This document shows positions 1-12,624 of a stretch of 64,000 nt of DNA, piece by piece. A program made the translations under genes and the position numbers. Below the pieces are notes generated by a model. That model had not been told where the DNA came from. It worked only from the letters and a program-made list of their open reading frames with translations, and did not search any database. The stretch is from assembly GCF_003086895.1 (NCBI RefSeq), contig NZ_CP026004.1, forward strand, positions 4,360,684 to 4,424,683, written 5' to 3'. How positions within the stretch are numbered: the stretch's first letter is position 1; each line of letters starts with the position of its first letter. This stretch comes from Stenotrophomonas sp. ESTM1D_MKCIP4_1 (GTDB lineage: Bacteria; Pseudomonadota; Gammaproteobacteria; Xanthomonadales; Xanthomonadaceae).

Positions 1-1013
1 AGGCCTTTTTCGATCTCGTCGATCCACAGCACGCACGGTGCCACGTGATCCGCCGTGGCCAGCGCTTCCTTCAAGCGACCTTCGCTCTGGCCCAGGTACT
101 GGCCATGGATGGTGGACAGGTCCAGTCGGTACAGCGGCAGCTGCCAGTCATGCGCGATGGCCTTGGCCGACAGCGACTTGCCGCAGCCTGGCACACCCAC
201 CAGCAACACCCCGCGCGGCGGACGGATGCCACGCTCGCGCAGATCGGCGGTCAGCAGCGGACGCTCACGCTGCAGCCAGGCCTTCAGGCCGCCGAGCCCG
301 CCCACGCTCAGTTCCGCACCCCGCACCGACACGCGTTCGATACCGGAGATATCGGCGAAGATGCGGTCCTTGGCGTGGGTCAGGTCGACCATGTCGGCCT
401 TGCGGATGCTGCCGTTGACCAGCAGCGTGGCAATGATGTTCTCCGCTTCCAGGCGCGATACGCCGGCCAGGATCGCCGCCGCACGGGCTACGTCCGCATC
501 GTCCCATTCAATGCTGAACTGGCCGCGGTAAGGATCGATCTGCTCGCGGATGATCGCGGCCATTTCATCTTCGTTCGGCGCCGACAGCACCAGGGACATG
601 CCCAGGCGCTGCAGTTGGCCGAACACCGGCTTGCTGGTCACCACCACCATCGAGCCGCCGTGGTCGGCCGCCAGCATCGCCACATCGATCAGCTGGCGCG
701 CGGACGCGGTGTCGTCTTCCAGATCGGCCACTTCGGTCAGCACGAAGCTCAGGTTCTGGCGCTGGGTCATCTGCTGGCTGGCGAAGTCCACCGCGCCGAT
801 CACCGAGCGGTCCTCGTTGACCACGCGCCCGGTGGACAGTTCACGGGTGCCCTGCGACAACGTGTGCACGTAGAACGGGGCGTTCAGGCCACCGGCCACG
901 TCACGCAGGATGTCCAGCACGCGCGCGCGCTCGGTGCTGCGGATGGAAATGAAGGGCACGCGCGCCTTCAGGTAGCGGGTCAGCGTGGCTTTGAATTCCT
1001 GGGTATCGCTCAT
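1..1013 (-). CDS. Ycf46-like AAA+ ATPase, 3' end outside window
   Basis: Translating the minus strand from the ATG at 1013 gives 337 codons open to the window edge, so the C-terminus is missing. The protein opens MSDTQEFKATLTRYLKARVP. An N-terminal region of about 240 residues precedes an AAA+ module: Walker A GVPGCGKS near residue 274 and Walker B VLWIDEIEKG near residue 329. This layout, an N-terminal RecA-like half followed by an AAA core, fits the Ycf46/SpoVK-like class of soluble ATPases, whose targets are mostly unknown. It is the last gene of a leftward operon; its start is 2 nt after the stop of the 1016-1561 gene, so translational coupling is likely. The two Walker motifs make the ATPase call firm; the substrate is unknown. 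Confidence 0.85.
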   Translation of the reverse strand, partial: MSDTQEFKATLTRYLKARVPFISIRSTERARVLDILRDVAGGLNAPFYVHTLSQGTRELSTGRVVNEDRSVIGAVDFASQQMTQRQNLSFVLTEVADLEDDTASARQLIDVAMLAADHGGSMVVVTSKPVFGQLQRLGMSLVLSAPNEDEMAAIIREQIDPYRGQFSIEWDDADVARAAAILAGVSRLEAENIIATLLVNGSIRKADMVDLTHAKDRIFADISGIERVSVRGAELSVGGLGGLKAWLQRERPLLTADLRERGIRPPRGVLLVGVPGCGKSLSAKAIAHDWQLPLYRLDLSTIHGQYLGQSEGRLKEALATADHVAPCVLWIDEIEKG

Positions 1014-1015
1014 CG

Positions 1016-1561
1016 TCAACTCAACAGAAGCCGGCGCCGGGAAGGCGCGGACGCGCCCTGCGGCGCGGCGGCGGAAAGAGGGGGAGGTGCGGACGCGTCG
1101 GCGGCGACCGGCCGGAACTGGCGCAGATCATGATGACGCAGGGTCTGCAGCAGGCTGTCGGCCCGTTCGCGGCGGGCGCTGCCTTCCAGGCTCTGCTGCA
1201 TCTGCGCGGCCACCTTGTCCAGGCTGTCACGCAGGTGACTGCGCAGCACTTCCGGCAGCGAGACCAGATTGGCCAAGCGGTACAGCAGGGCAAAATGGCG
1301 GCGGGCGTCGAGCAGCGCTCGCACCACGTCCACGTCGTGGCGGCTGTGCGCGAAGCTGCGGTCCAGCCTCGCACCGCAGTCCTGCAGGCGGCGGTCGAAC
1401 ACCGCCTGCATGCGTTCGCTGAACAGATTGGCGACGCCGGGGGTCCAGTCCAGGCGCCCGGCGGCCATCGCCTGCAGGGCCGCCTCGTCCTCGCCACCGC
1501 TGGCGAACACATCCAGCCAGCGGCTCCATTCGGCGTAGCTGTGCGGGGCGGGCGTGGCCAT
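1016..1561 (-). CDS. hypothetical protein, 181 aa, AAA+ operon
   Basis: I do not recognise the family. The protein is soluble and rich in Leu, Ala and Arg. It opens with a W/A-rich helical region (SYAEWSRWLDVFASGGEDEA) and probably folds as an alpha-helical bundle to about residue 145, then ends in a low-complexity Ala/Pro/Ser tail with a basic end (PSRRRLLLS). There is no signal peptide or membrane segment. It starts 5 nt after the 1567-1755 gene and stops 2 nt before the AAA+ ATPase, so it is almost certainly co-transcribed with it. By inference it may be an adaptor or substrate-recruiting partner of the ATPase; nothing in the sequence proves this. Confidence 0.75.
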   Translation of the reverse strand: MATPAPHSYAEWSRWLDVFASGGEDEAALQAMAAGRLDWTPGVANLFSERMQAVFDRRLQDCGARLDRSFAHSRHDVDVVRALLDARRHFALLYRLANLVSLPEVLRSHLRDSLDKVAAQMQQSLEGSARRERADSLLQTLRHHDLRQFRPVAADASAPPPLSAAAPQGASAPSRRRLLLS

Positions 1562-1566
1562 CCTGC

Positions 1567-1755
1567 TCAGCGCTTGCGACGGACGAAGCCGGTGGCCGGC
1601 AGCAGGTCCCAGGCTGGCAACGCGCCGGCCAGCGCCTGCTGTTCCGGGGCAGGCGGCAGTTCCGCTGCAGCCGGCACGGCCAACGGAAGCACGGGCGGCG
1701 TACCAGGCAGCGGTGGCGGTGCGCCGGTGGCGCCATCAAGCAGTTGTCGGGTCAT
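1567..1755 (-). CDS. small Pro/Ala-rich protein, 62 aa, AAA+ operon
   Basis: Unrecognised short protein. I chose the ATG at 1755 (MTRQLLDGATG...) over the longer reading from 1806, because the longer one runs into the end of the upstream gene at 1766. The middle is Pro/Ala/Leu-rich and probably disordered; the end is basic (GFVRRKR). Its first residues, M-T-R-Q-L-L-D-G, resemble those of the first gene of the operon (M-V-R-R-L-L-N-G). It lies 10 nt after the gene ending at 1766 and 5 nt before the next. Tight spacing on both sides and the shared N-terminal motif are the main support for it being real. Confidence 0.6.
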   Translation of the reverse strand: MTRQLLDGATGAPPPLPGTPPVLPLAVPAAAELPPAPEQQALAGALPAWDLLPATGFVRRKR

Positions 1756-1765
1756 GTGCGGCTCC

Positions 1766-3478
1766 TCAGGCAGTGGCAAGCAGGCGACGGGCGGTGTCAT
1801 GCCCACCCAGGGTGAACTGTTCCGGGCTGATCGATTCCAGCAGCGCGGTCAGCGTTTCCGATTCGGCGTCCCGACGTGCCAGCTCGCGACGCAGTTCCAC
1901 TGCTTCGGCCAGGCAGGCCTTGAGGCGCTGCTGGCAGGCCTGGCGTGCCTGGGCGAATCGCTCACGCACCTGCGCACGCTGCTTGTCGAGGTTCTTGTAG
2001 ACCCAGAACACCCACAGACCGATGCCGACACCCATCACCATCGGCACCAGCGAGCCGAAGCCGAACAGCAGCAGCACCGCGCCCAGTGCCACGGCGCACC
2101 AATGCACCCAGGTCAGCTTCACGGCGGCCAGTGCAGCCTGCTCCTGCACGTCCACATGCGCGTTGAGGCTGGCTTCCAGTTCGGCCTGGTTGCTGCCATC
2201 ACGCGTACTGCCCTGCCAGCCATCGATGGCCAGGGCGATGTCCACCGGCACCTCCACGCGGAACTGGGCGGTCAGGTCGTGGTGGGCGTCGAGGATCCAG
2301 CTGCGCGACAGCGCGGTGGCAAAACGCTGCGTGGTGCGCGAGGCATGCGAGGTTTCCGGGTGCATCGCCGCATTGGTCAGCAGCTGGGTGAAGCTGACCT
2401 GGTCGTCGAGTGCCTTTTCCTGCAGCGCATAACGCTGGCGGGCGACGTCGCGGTTGCCGTTCTCCTCGATGATCAGGCGACACAGCTCTTCATCGCGGCG
2501 CAGCGGCAGTTCGTCACCGTCAAAACGCGCGACCAGCTTGTCCAGCAGCGCATCCACATCGGAGACCAGACTGGTGGTGGCACGCGCCGGGCCCTCGAAC
2601 ACGCCCTGGAAGTGGGCAGTGACTGCGGCATGGGTCGCGTGGCTGTCCAGCGACTGCTGCAGGTCCGGCCAGGTGGCGCTGTGCTTGTGCAGGTGGGGGA
2701 AGCGGCCCGTGTCATCGTTGCTGGGCGTCTTGAAGCGCAGCGCGCGGATCCACTGCTGGCGCTGTTCGTCCACGAAGCCGGCGCGCTGGGACAGTTCATC
2801 GATCCATTCGCCGGTACGCTTCAGGCAGGCATTGGCCATGTCCACGCCGAACACGCCGGCAGCAATGGCATCGATCAGCACTACGGTCTGGCGTTCCAGC
2901 GCCATCGGATTCTGCAGCGCAAGGTAGCGGTCCATCCACTGCTGCGCGGCAGGCAGGCGCCCAGCGCGGCGGCACACCAGCGCGAACAGCAGGCTGGTCT
3001 TTTCGTCATCGCGGCGCAGCGCTTCGGACAGCGCACGCTCGGCCAGTTCACGGTTGTCGCTGAGCCAGCTGGCCAGCGCCACCAGCGCCGGCGCCAGCCA
3101 GTAGCCCGGCGCGGCAAGCATCAGCTGTTCGGTGGCGGCGCGGATGGTGTCCTGCCGTACCAGCTGGATGTCGGCCGCCTGCAGGATGCCGGTGGTCTGG
3201 CGGCGTACATCGGCATGGTGGCCGAAGCGCGTTTCCAGTTCCTGGCGGATCTTCACCTGCCGCGTTTCAGCCAGCGCCAGTTCCTTGGCCATCAGGTCGG
3301 CGGCCACGAAATCCATGAAGGCCTGCTGCAGGCGCGCCAGTTCACTGCGTGTGGCATCGACGTCGCCCTGCACGCCATGCACCTGCGTGGACAGGGTTTC
3401 CAGGTCGCGGCCGATGGCGTTGAGCCCGCTCTTGATGGCGGACAGGTCCGCCAGATGGATGATGCGTTCGCCGCTCAT
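1766..3478 (-). CDS. hypothetical coiled-coil membrane protein, 570 aa
   Basis: Unrecognised. The N-terminal ~90 residues (LSAIKSGLNAIGRDLETLST onward) are heptad-like and probably a coiled coil. A long soluble region follows. Two adjacent hydrophobic segments lie at about residues 450-496 (WCAVALGAVLLLFGFG and VMGVGIGLWVFWVY), and a charged, probably coiled-coil tail of about 70 residues rich in Arg, Ala and Gln follows. The expected topology is a membrane hairpin with both large parts in the cytoplasm. The start overlaps the stop of the preceding gene by 4 nt (ATGA), a sign of translational coupling. In context it could be the membrane anchor of a complex served by the AAA+ ATPase encoded downstream. 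Confidence 0.75.
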   Translation of the reverse strand: MSGERIIHLADLSAIKSGLNAIGRDLETLSTQVHGVQGDVDATRSELARLQQAFMDFVAADLMAKELALAETRQVKIRQELETRFGHHADVRRQTTGILQAADIQLVRQDTIRAATEQLMLAAPGYWLAPALVALASWLSDNRELAERALSEALRRDDEKTSLLFALVCRRAGRLPAAQQWMDRYLALQNPMALERQTVVLIDAIAAGVFGVDMANACLKRTGEWIDELSQRAGFVDEQRQQWIRALRFKTPSNDDTGRFPHLHKHSATWPDLQQSLDSHATHAAVTAHFQGVFEGPARATTSLVSDVDALLDKLVARFDGDELPLRRDEELCRLIIEENGNRDVARQRYALQEKALDDQVSFTQLLTNAAMHPETSHASRTTQRFATALSRSWILDAHHDLTAQFRVEVPVDIALAIDGWQGSTRDGSNQAELEASLNAHVDVQEQAALAAVKLTWVHWCAVALGAVLLLFGFGSLVPMVMGVGIGLWVFWVYKNLDKQRAQVRERFAQARQACQQRLKACLAEAVELRRELARRDAESETLTALLESISPEQFTLGGHDTARRLLATA

Positions 3479-3963
3479 GTCGCTCCCTCGATGATTGCTG
3501 TCTGCCCTGATGCCATCACCGCCACCATCCGGTTGGCGTACACCTCGATGAAGGCATAGGCCGGATGCACGGCGAGCGTCCTGGCTCGTTCGAGCATTAG
3601 CGGCAGCGGCTGGCCAAACTTGAAGTGGTCGATGATCCAGCCGCTGGACTGCAGCGTGTGCACTTCATAGGGGTCCCCCAGGTGGCAGCGCGCCACGATG
3701 CCCTGCAGCTGCTCGCTGTCGATCAGGGCTGCCAGCTCGAGGTCGATGGCGGACTTCAACGCGTCCATCGCCTGGCGGTCATGCACGTGGGTGCCGGCGT
3801 CGAGCTGTGACACCGCCTGCAGGTAGGCGGCACTGCGGCGCTCGCGCAGGCGCTGCAGGCGCGCCGGTGCGGAAAGCGTGGGGGTGCTGGCCGCGCGCGC
3901 GCGGTCCAGCAGGGGCACGGCAGGCGCAGTGGCCTCCGTGCCATTCAACAATCGACGAACCAT
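3475..3963 (-). CDS. hypothetical protein, 162 aa, first gene of AAA+ operon
   Basis: Unrecognised soluble protein. I chose the ATG at 3963 (MVRRLLNGTEATAPAV...) because the upstream 14 codons are Arg-rich and no other operon protein starts that way. A short Pro/Ala-rich linker follows the N-terminal motif, then an acidic helical part (MDALKSAIDLELAALIDSEQ) and a compact C-terminal region with mixed aromatic and hydrophobic residues (GWIIDHFKFGQPLPLMLERA). There is no signal peptide. Its stop overlaps the start of the membrane protein by 4 nt. About 100 bp separate it from the end of czcA, so the operon promoter should lie in 3964-4070, although I see no clear sigma-70 boxes there. Confidence 0.7.
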   Translation of the reverse strand: MVRRLLNGTEATAPAVPLLDRARAASTPTLSAPARLQRLRERRSAAYLQAVSQLDAGTHVHDRQAMDALKSAIDLELAALIDSEQLQGIVARCHLGDPYEVHTLQSSGWIIDHFKFGQPLPLMLERARTLAVHPAYAFIEVYANRMVAVMASGQTAIIEGAT

Positions 3964-4070
3964 GTCCCTGTTCCGGTGTTCCGCGCGCGTGCGCGTGGAA
4001 GGCACCTTAGCAGTTCACCGCCACCGGCTCCATCGGCCGTGGCGCGGCCGATGGAGTCTGTGCGGGATGC

Positions 4071-8222
<4,152 letters not shown>

Positions 8223-8226
<4 letters not shown>

Positions 8227-9494
8227 GGCTGGGTTCCTTCGGCAGGGATGGCCAGCAGCGGCTGCCCGCTCAGGCGCTGGATTTCGATCAGGGCGGTCTG
8301 TGCCGACAGGGCGGCATCAAGCTGGCGCTGGCGTGCCTCGATACGCATGGCCTGCAGCTGTGCCCATTCCAGGTAGCTGATGGCCCCGGCACGCCAGGCG
8401 GTTTCGGCGGCCTTCTCGGCTTTCTGCAGCTGCGGCAGCACGTCGCTGCCCATGCGCTGCACCTCAAGCCGCGCGGTGACGTAGCGGCCATGCGCTTCGG
8501 CCAAGGTGGCGTACAACTGCAGGGCGCGGGCCTCGCGTTCCACCGCGCTCATGGCCAGTTCGGCCTGCGCTGCGCGGATCTCGGGTTCGGCGCGGCGGGC
8601 ACTGCCCAGCGGCAGGCTGAACCCGCCCACGAAAGCGTTGTCGCCGCTTTCGCGCTGGTGGCGTACCCCCAGCTGCCACGACACATCGCTGCGCTGCTGG
8701 CTGCGCGCCAGTTGCAGCTGTGCCTCACGCACGCGCGCCTCGTTGGCGATCACCGCCAGTTCCGGCGTCTGCGCCAGCAGCGTGGCCAAGGCCTGGAACG
8801 GTTGCAGGGCCGGCAGCTGCATCGGGTCGCCGGTCACCGCCTCGAAGTCCACCTCGCGTGCATTCCACAGCGCGGCGAGGGCCATGCGTGCCGCTTGCCC
8901 GGCCTGCCCGGCGCGGTCGCGGTCCAGCTCGGCCTGGGCCAGGGCCGCCTGCGCGGTCATCAGCGTCGAGGCCGGCGAAGCACCGGCCTGCAGGCGCAGG
9001 CGCGCGGCGGCCACCGCGCGGCGACGCTGCTCGATGTCGTCCAGCGCAACGCGGTATCGCGCCTTGGCTGCGGTAATGGCCAGGTAGCGGCGCGCGGTCT
9101 CGGCCAGCAGGTCCAGGCGGGTGATCTCGCGCTGGGGGGCCAGTGCATCGAGGTTGGCCTGGGCCACCGCGCGGCGGGCATCAAGCTTGCCGCCACGCTC
9201 AAGCACACCGGCCAAGGTCACCGTCGTTTCGGTGGCATCGAAACCGCGGTTGGCGCCGGTACCCAGCGCATTCTCGATGTCCACGCCGAACACCAGCGCG
9301 GGTTTGAGGCCGGCGCCGTCGAGGCGCGCCTGTGCGGCCTGGCGCTGCAGCGTGGGCAGGCGCAGGTCGGGATGGGTGCGGGCAACGCGGTCGACGGCCG
9401 CGTCCAGGGTCAACGGGTCAAGCGACGATGGCGCCTGTGCGTGCACGCACGGCGCGATCGCCAGGGCCGCGAAGGCGGCCAGGCGGATCCACAT
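8223..9494 (-). CDS. czcC: CzcC-type outer-membrane efflux protein
   Basis: TolC-like outer-membrane channel of the metal efflux complex, 423 aa. A signal peptide (MWIRLAAFAALAIAPCVHAQ) precedes two duplicated OEP repeats rich in Ala, Gln, Arg and Leu, with the usual long helices (ATHPDLRLPTLQRQAAQARL-type start and KAEKAAETAWRAGAISYLEW in the second repeat). Such proteins form a trimer that docks on the membrane-fusion protein. It lies 60 nt after the small His-rich gene and overlaps the start of czcB by 4 nt. The C-terminus is short and has no obvious lipid attachment. Confidence 0.9.
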
Positions 9495-9554
9495 GGGAAA
9501 TACTCCGGAAAACGCAGGACAGGATCAGAGGGCCCGCGCATGGCGGGCGATCAA

Positions 9555-9932
9555 TCAGGCCTGGATCGGAGGGCGCAGCAGCGATTCCAGCGGCGCGGGA
9601 CGGACGTCGGGCTCGACCGTGGTCGGCGCGGCGGCCGATGGCGGCGTTGACAGTTCCCAGCTGGCCAATGCGAACGGCAGTACGCCGCCCTGCCCATGGC
9701 AATGCCCGCAATGCACCAGCGCATGCAGCAGGCGTGCGCTGGCGTCGTCCGGGTCGTGCCCGGTCTCGAAGCCGGCCGCGTCATGCGGCGCAGCCGGATG
9801 ATCCTGGTGGGCCATTTCGTGCAGTTCGCCCAGCGCCGACGCGGTGGCACCGCCCACGGTGCCGACGGCCACCACCACCAGCATCAGCAGGCGGAGCAGG
9901 AACGACGGACGGCGGCGCACGAAGCGGATCAT
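9555..9932 (-). CDS. CzcI-like small His-rich exported protein
   Basis: 125-aa protein with an Arg-rich start and one hydrophobic helix at residues 12-33 (LLRLLMLVVVAVGTVGGATA), probably a signal peptide or anchor. The mature part is rich in His, Ala and Pro, with HEMAHQDHPAAPHD and the motif HCGHCHGQGG, plausible metal ligands. Its place as the first gene ahead of czcC resembles czcI of Cupriavidus, a small periplasmic protein tied to regulation of Czc efflux. The sequence is too divergent to claim orthology. It is probably under the same metal-responsive promoter (9933-9992), although I see no clear operator. Confidence 0.7.
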   Translation of the reverse strand: MIRFVRRRPSFLLRLLMLVVVAVGTVGGATASALGELHEMAHQDHPAAPHDAAGFETGHDPDDASARLLHALVHCGHCHGQGGVLPFALASWELSTPPSAAAPTTVEPDVRPAPLESLLRPPIQA

Positions 9933-9992
9933 CTGCTGGAGGGTAGCGGCCGGTAGCGCCGTTACACAATCGCAGGGGGGAGCACCTGGAGT

Positions 9993-10031
9993 GGGGTCGG
10001 AGCCCTTTCCACGGGAAAGGGATCCGACCCC
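9993..10031. repeat. long palindrome, GGGGTCGGA...TCCGACCCC family
   Basis: Near-perfect inverted repeat. Left arm GGGGTCGGAGCCCTTTCC, 3-nt loop, right arm GGAAAGGGATCCGACCCC. It is one of four related copies in the window (also 12239, 21116 and 34226). It sits between the czc operon promoter and the 3' end of the DUF885 gene. There is no T run on either side, so rho-independent termination is doubtful. Confidence 0.8.
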
Positions 10032-10051
10032 CGAGCAGGGTCACATGGCCC

Positions 10052-11821
10052 TCAGGCCTTCTTCCGCTCGGCGATGTAGGCCTGGATCTGCTGTTCCAGC
10101 ACCGGCAGCGGCACCGAGCCCTGCTTCAGGATCACATCGTGGAAGGCCTTGATGTCGAACCCATCACCCAGTTCCTTCTCGGCCTGCGCGCGCAGGCGCA
10201 CGATGGCGATCTCGCCCAGCTTGTAGCTCAGCGCCTGGCCGGGCCAGGAAATGTAACGGTCTACTTCGGTGGTGACTTCGTGTTCGCTCAGCGCGGTGTG
10301 GTCGCGCAGGTAGGCGATGGCCTGCTCGCGGGTCCAGCCCTTGCTGTGCACACCGGTATCGATGACCAGGCGCGCGGCACGCCACATCTCGTAGGTGAGG
10401 CGGCCGAAATCTTCGTACGGCGTTTCGTAGATGCCCATTTCCACGCCCAGCTTCTCGCAGTACAGCGCCCAGCCTTCGCCATAGGCGGAGATGTAGGCGT
10501 TGCGGCGGAACTCGGGCAGGTTCTTCTGCTCTGCGGCGATCGCGCCCTGCAGCGCGTGGCCCGGGTCGGATTCATGCAGGGTCAGTGCCGGCAGGTTGTA
10601 CAGCGGGCGCGACGGCAGGTTGTAGGTGTTCACCCAGTAGGTGCCCATGCCGCCACGGCCGGCGGTCCAGAACGGCGCGATGTCCGGCGGCACCGGCACG
10701 ATGGTGAAGCGCGCGCGCGGCAGCGTCATGAACTTGCCGAGCTGGCCGTCGGCACGCTTGGAGATCCATGCGGCACGCGACAGCAGCTCTTCCGGCGTCT
10801 TGGCGTAGAACTGCGGATCGGTGCGCAGGAAGGTCAGGAACTCGGCGAAGCTGCCCTTGAACTGCACCTGCTGGATGATGTCGTTCATTTCCTTCTGGAT
10901 GCGCGCCACTTCACCCAGGCCGATGCGGTGGATCTCATCGGGCGACAGGTCCAGCGTGGTGTACTCGTGGATCTGCTGCTTGTAGAAGGCCTTGCCATCG
11001 GGCATGACTTCGGCGGCCAGGGTGGTGCGCGCCTGCGGCACGTATTCGCTGACGAAGAACGTGCGCAGCTGCTGGAACGCCGGCACGACCTTGCCGCCGA
11101 TCGCCGCAACCGCCTGCTCGCGCAGCGCGGCCTGTTCGGCGGCCGGGATGCTGGCGGGCAGCTTCTTGAACGGCGCGTACAGCGGCGACCCGGTCGGGTC
11201 CTTCAGCTCAGCCACGGTGGCGATGGACACTTCGCGGCCGTCCAGCACCGCACGCGGCACGCTGAAGCCACGCTTGAGGCCGGCGCGCATGTTGTCGGTC
11301 TGTTGGCCGAAATAACGCGGCACATCATTCAGGCGGGCAATGTAGTTGCGGTAGTCCTGCGCGGTCTTCATCTCACGCCGGGCCATGAAGGACAGGTTGG
11401 ACCAGAATGAGGAGTCCGAATTGAACGGCATCTCGTAGGTGCGAAGGCGCACGGCTTCGGCCAGGTTGAACACCTGGTCGCGGTAGATCGCGTAGTTCAC
11501 TTGGTTGTCGGGCGACAGGGCCTTGGCGTCGACCTTTTTCAGCCCGGCCAGGGTCTCGTCCCATACCTTCAGGCGGGCCAGCTGCGCAGCCGGACCCACA
11601 TCGGGCATGCGGGTCGCGTTGGCCGGCGCGTCCTCGTCCTCACTGGCTTCACCGCCGCCCTCCTGGCGCCACTTCCATTCCTTCTCATACAACGCGCGGA
11701 AGGCGGTATCGGCAGCCGATTCGGTGGCCATGCTGGCCGGTGCGGCAGCAGGCGCGGCGGCGAGGGCGAGCGCAGGGGCGGACAGGGCAATCAGCAGAGC
11801 AACGGCAAGGCGGGTTTTCAC
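10052..11821 (-). CDS. DUF885-family exported peptidase-like protein
   Basis: 589-aa DUF885 protein, a family of putative zinc-dependent carboxypeptidase-like enzymes. Diagnostic motifs are LHESDPGHALQG (the HExxxGH metal site) and YGEGWALYCEKLG downstream. I start it at the GTG at 11821, which gives the signal peptide MKTRLAVALLIALSAPALAL, cleaved after an Ala run. A longer open frame continues upstream to 12232, but that part runs through SMAG repeats and is not coding. An Ala-rich linker with an acidic EASEDEDAPA patch follows the signal. It is likely periplasmic. The gene stands alone, flanked by repeats on both sides. Confidence 0.88.
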   Translation of the reverse strand: MKTRLAVALLIALSAPALALAAAPAAAPASMATESAADTAFRALYEKEWKWRQEGGGEASEDEDAPANATRMPDVGPAAQLARLKVWDETLAGLKKVDAKALSPDNQVNYAIYRDQVFNLAEAVRLRTYEMPFNSDSSFWSNLSFMARREMKTAQDYRNYIARLNDVPRYFGQQTDNMRAGLKRGFSVPRAVLDGREVSIATVAELKDPTGSPLYAPFKKLPASIPAAEQAALREQAVAAIGGKVVPAFQQLRTFFVSEYVPQARTTLAAEVMPDGKAFYKQQIHEYTTLDLSPDEIHRIGLGEVARIQKEMNDIIQQVQFKGSFAEFLTFLRTDPQFYAKTPEELLSRAAWISKRADGQLGKFMTLPRARFTIVPVPPDIAPFWTAGRGGMGTYWVNTYNLPSRPLYNLPALTLHESDPGHALQGAIAAEQKNLPEFRRNAYISAYGEGWALYCEKLGVEMGIYETPYEDFGRLTYEMWRAARLVIDTGVHSKGWTREQAIAYLRDHTALSEHEVTTEVDRYISWPGQALSYKLGEIAIVRLRAQAEKELGDGFDIKAFHDVILKQGSVPLPVLEQQIQAYIAERKKA

Positions 11822-11954
11822 GAGCACAGGTTCCCGGGAAGGCAGATCCCGATCATCGCACCGCGCAGCGCCCGTGGCATGGGACGAAGGTCCTGCCTGC
11901 GCGGCAGGCAGGACCGGGGACCGGCCGCAGGCCGGGACCCAAGCGCCGAAGGCG

Positions 11955-12228
11955 CGTGGTAGAGCCGACCGTTGGTCGGCTGCGCTTCGCGCGATAGTCG
12001 ACTGACAGTCGACTCTACCCACAGCAAGCGGCCCCGTTCTGGTAGCCGCCAACCTTGGTTGGCGCACTGCGTGGCAGGCCGAAGGCGCGTGGTAGAGCCG
12101 ACCGTTGGTCGGCTGCGCTTCGGCCAGCACGGAAAATCCCGCGCTGCGCGCGATAGTCGACTGACAGTCGACTCTACCCACAGCAAGTGGCCGCGCTCTG
12201 GTAGCCGCCAACCTTGGTTGGCGCACGT
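11955..12228. repeat. SMAG (GTAG) hairpin cluster, tandem duplication
   Basis: At least six GTAG-type hairpins. One unit holds GTAGAGCCGACCGTTGGTCG, then a facing GATAGTCGACTGACAGTCGA with CTAC, then GTAGCCGCCAACCTTGGTTG. The whole unit, including the flanking CGAAGGCGCGTG and CCCACAGCAAG words, occurs twice (about 11955-12070 and 12088-12228). The second copy carries an extra ~25-nt insert (AGCACGGAAAATCCCGCGC). This accounts for the entire 400-bp gap between the DUF885 gene and the LAB_N gene together with the palindrome at 12239. Confidence 0.85.
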
Positions 12229-12238
12229 GCAAACATCA

Positions 12239-12276
12239 GGGGTCAGAGCCCGTTCCGGCGGAACGGGATCCGACCC
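12239..12276. repeat. long palindrome, GGGGTCAGA family copy 2
   Basis: GGGGTCAGAGCCCGTTCC, a 3-nt loop, then GGAACGGGATCCGACCC. It has the same outer words as the copies at 9993, 21116 and 34226, but the inner stem differs with compensating changes, so the pairing appears to be what is conserved. It lies 6 nt beyond the stop of the LAB_N gene and may protect or terminate that transcript. Confidence 0.78.
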
Positions 12277-12282
12277 TGGACC

Positions 12283-12624
12283 TCAATGGCTGGCCCGGTC
12301 CCGCTTCCAGCCCCGGTGCTTGATGTCCAGGTGCAGGCTGTACAGGGCAGTGAACGCCGGGAACAGGTTCTGCAGCACGCCCACCGAATCCTGCTTGGCC
12401 GAGAACAGGAAGTAGCTCAGCGTCATCAGGCTGCCGACCACGCTCATGTACCAGAACAGGCGCGGGATGACCGGTTTCCCGGCGCGCTTGGAGGCGACGA
12501 ACTGCACCAGCCAGCGGCCACCGAACATGAGCGCACCGGTGTAGCCGATCACCTTCCAGCCGGTCACATGCAGGCCGGTCCAGTACAGCCAGGTCAACGG
12601 CTGGTCGAGCCAGTGCAACTCCAT
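12283..12624 (-). CDS. LAB_N (lipid A synthase N-terminal domain) membrane protein
   Basis: 113-aa membrane protein of the LAB_N family (the small integral-membrane domain named from the N-terminus of some lipid-A-disaccharide synthases). Three or four hydrophobic segments are visible: residues 8-25 (LTWLYWTGLHVTGWKVIGYT), a middle GRWLVQFVASKRAGKPVIPR signature, and YMSVVGSLMTLSYFLFSAKQ. The ATG at 12624 overlaps the TGA of the GT2 gene by one base, so the two are coupled. Pairs of a DPM1-like transferase and a LAB_N protein are common and suggest a role in lipid-linked sugar handling. The exact function is unknown. Confidence 0.85.
   Translation of the reverse strand: MELHWLDQPLTWLYWTGLHVTGWKVIGYTGALMFGGRWLVQFVASKRAGKPVIPRLFWYMSVVGSLMTLSYFLFSAKQDSVGVLQNLFPAFTALYSLHLDIKHRGWKRDRASH

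Noticed and set aside
9993..10031. Long palindrome as a rho-independent terminator of the DUF885 or czc genes
   Set aside because: No T run on either side, and it lies upstream of the czc promoter region and beyond the 3' end of the DUF885 gene with its own copies elsewhere; better described as a repeat.
11822..12232. N-terminal extension of the DUF885 frame
   Set aside because: It translates SMAG repeats; a signal peptide begins at the GTG at 11821.
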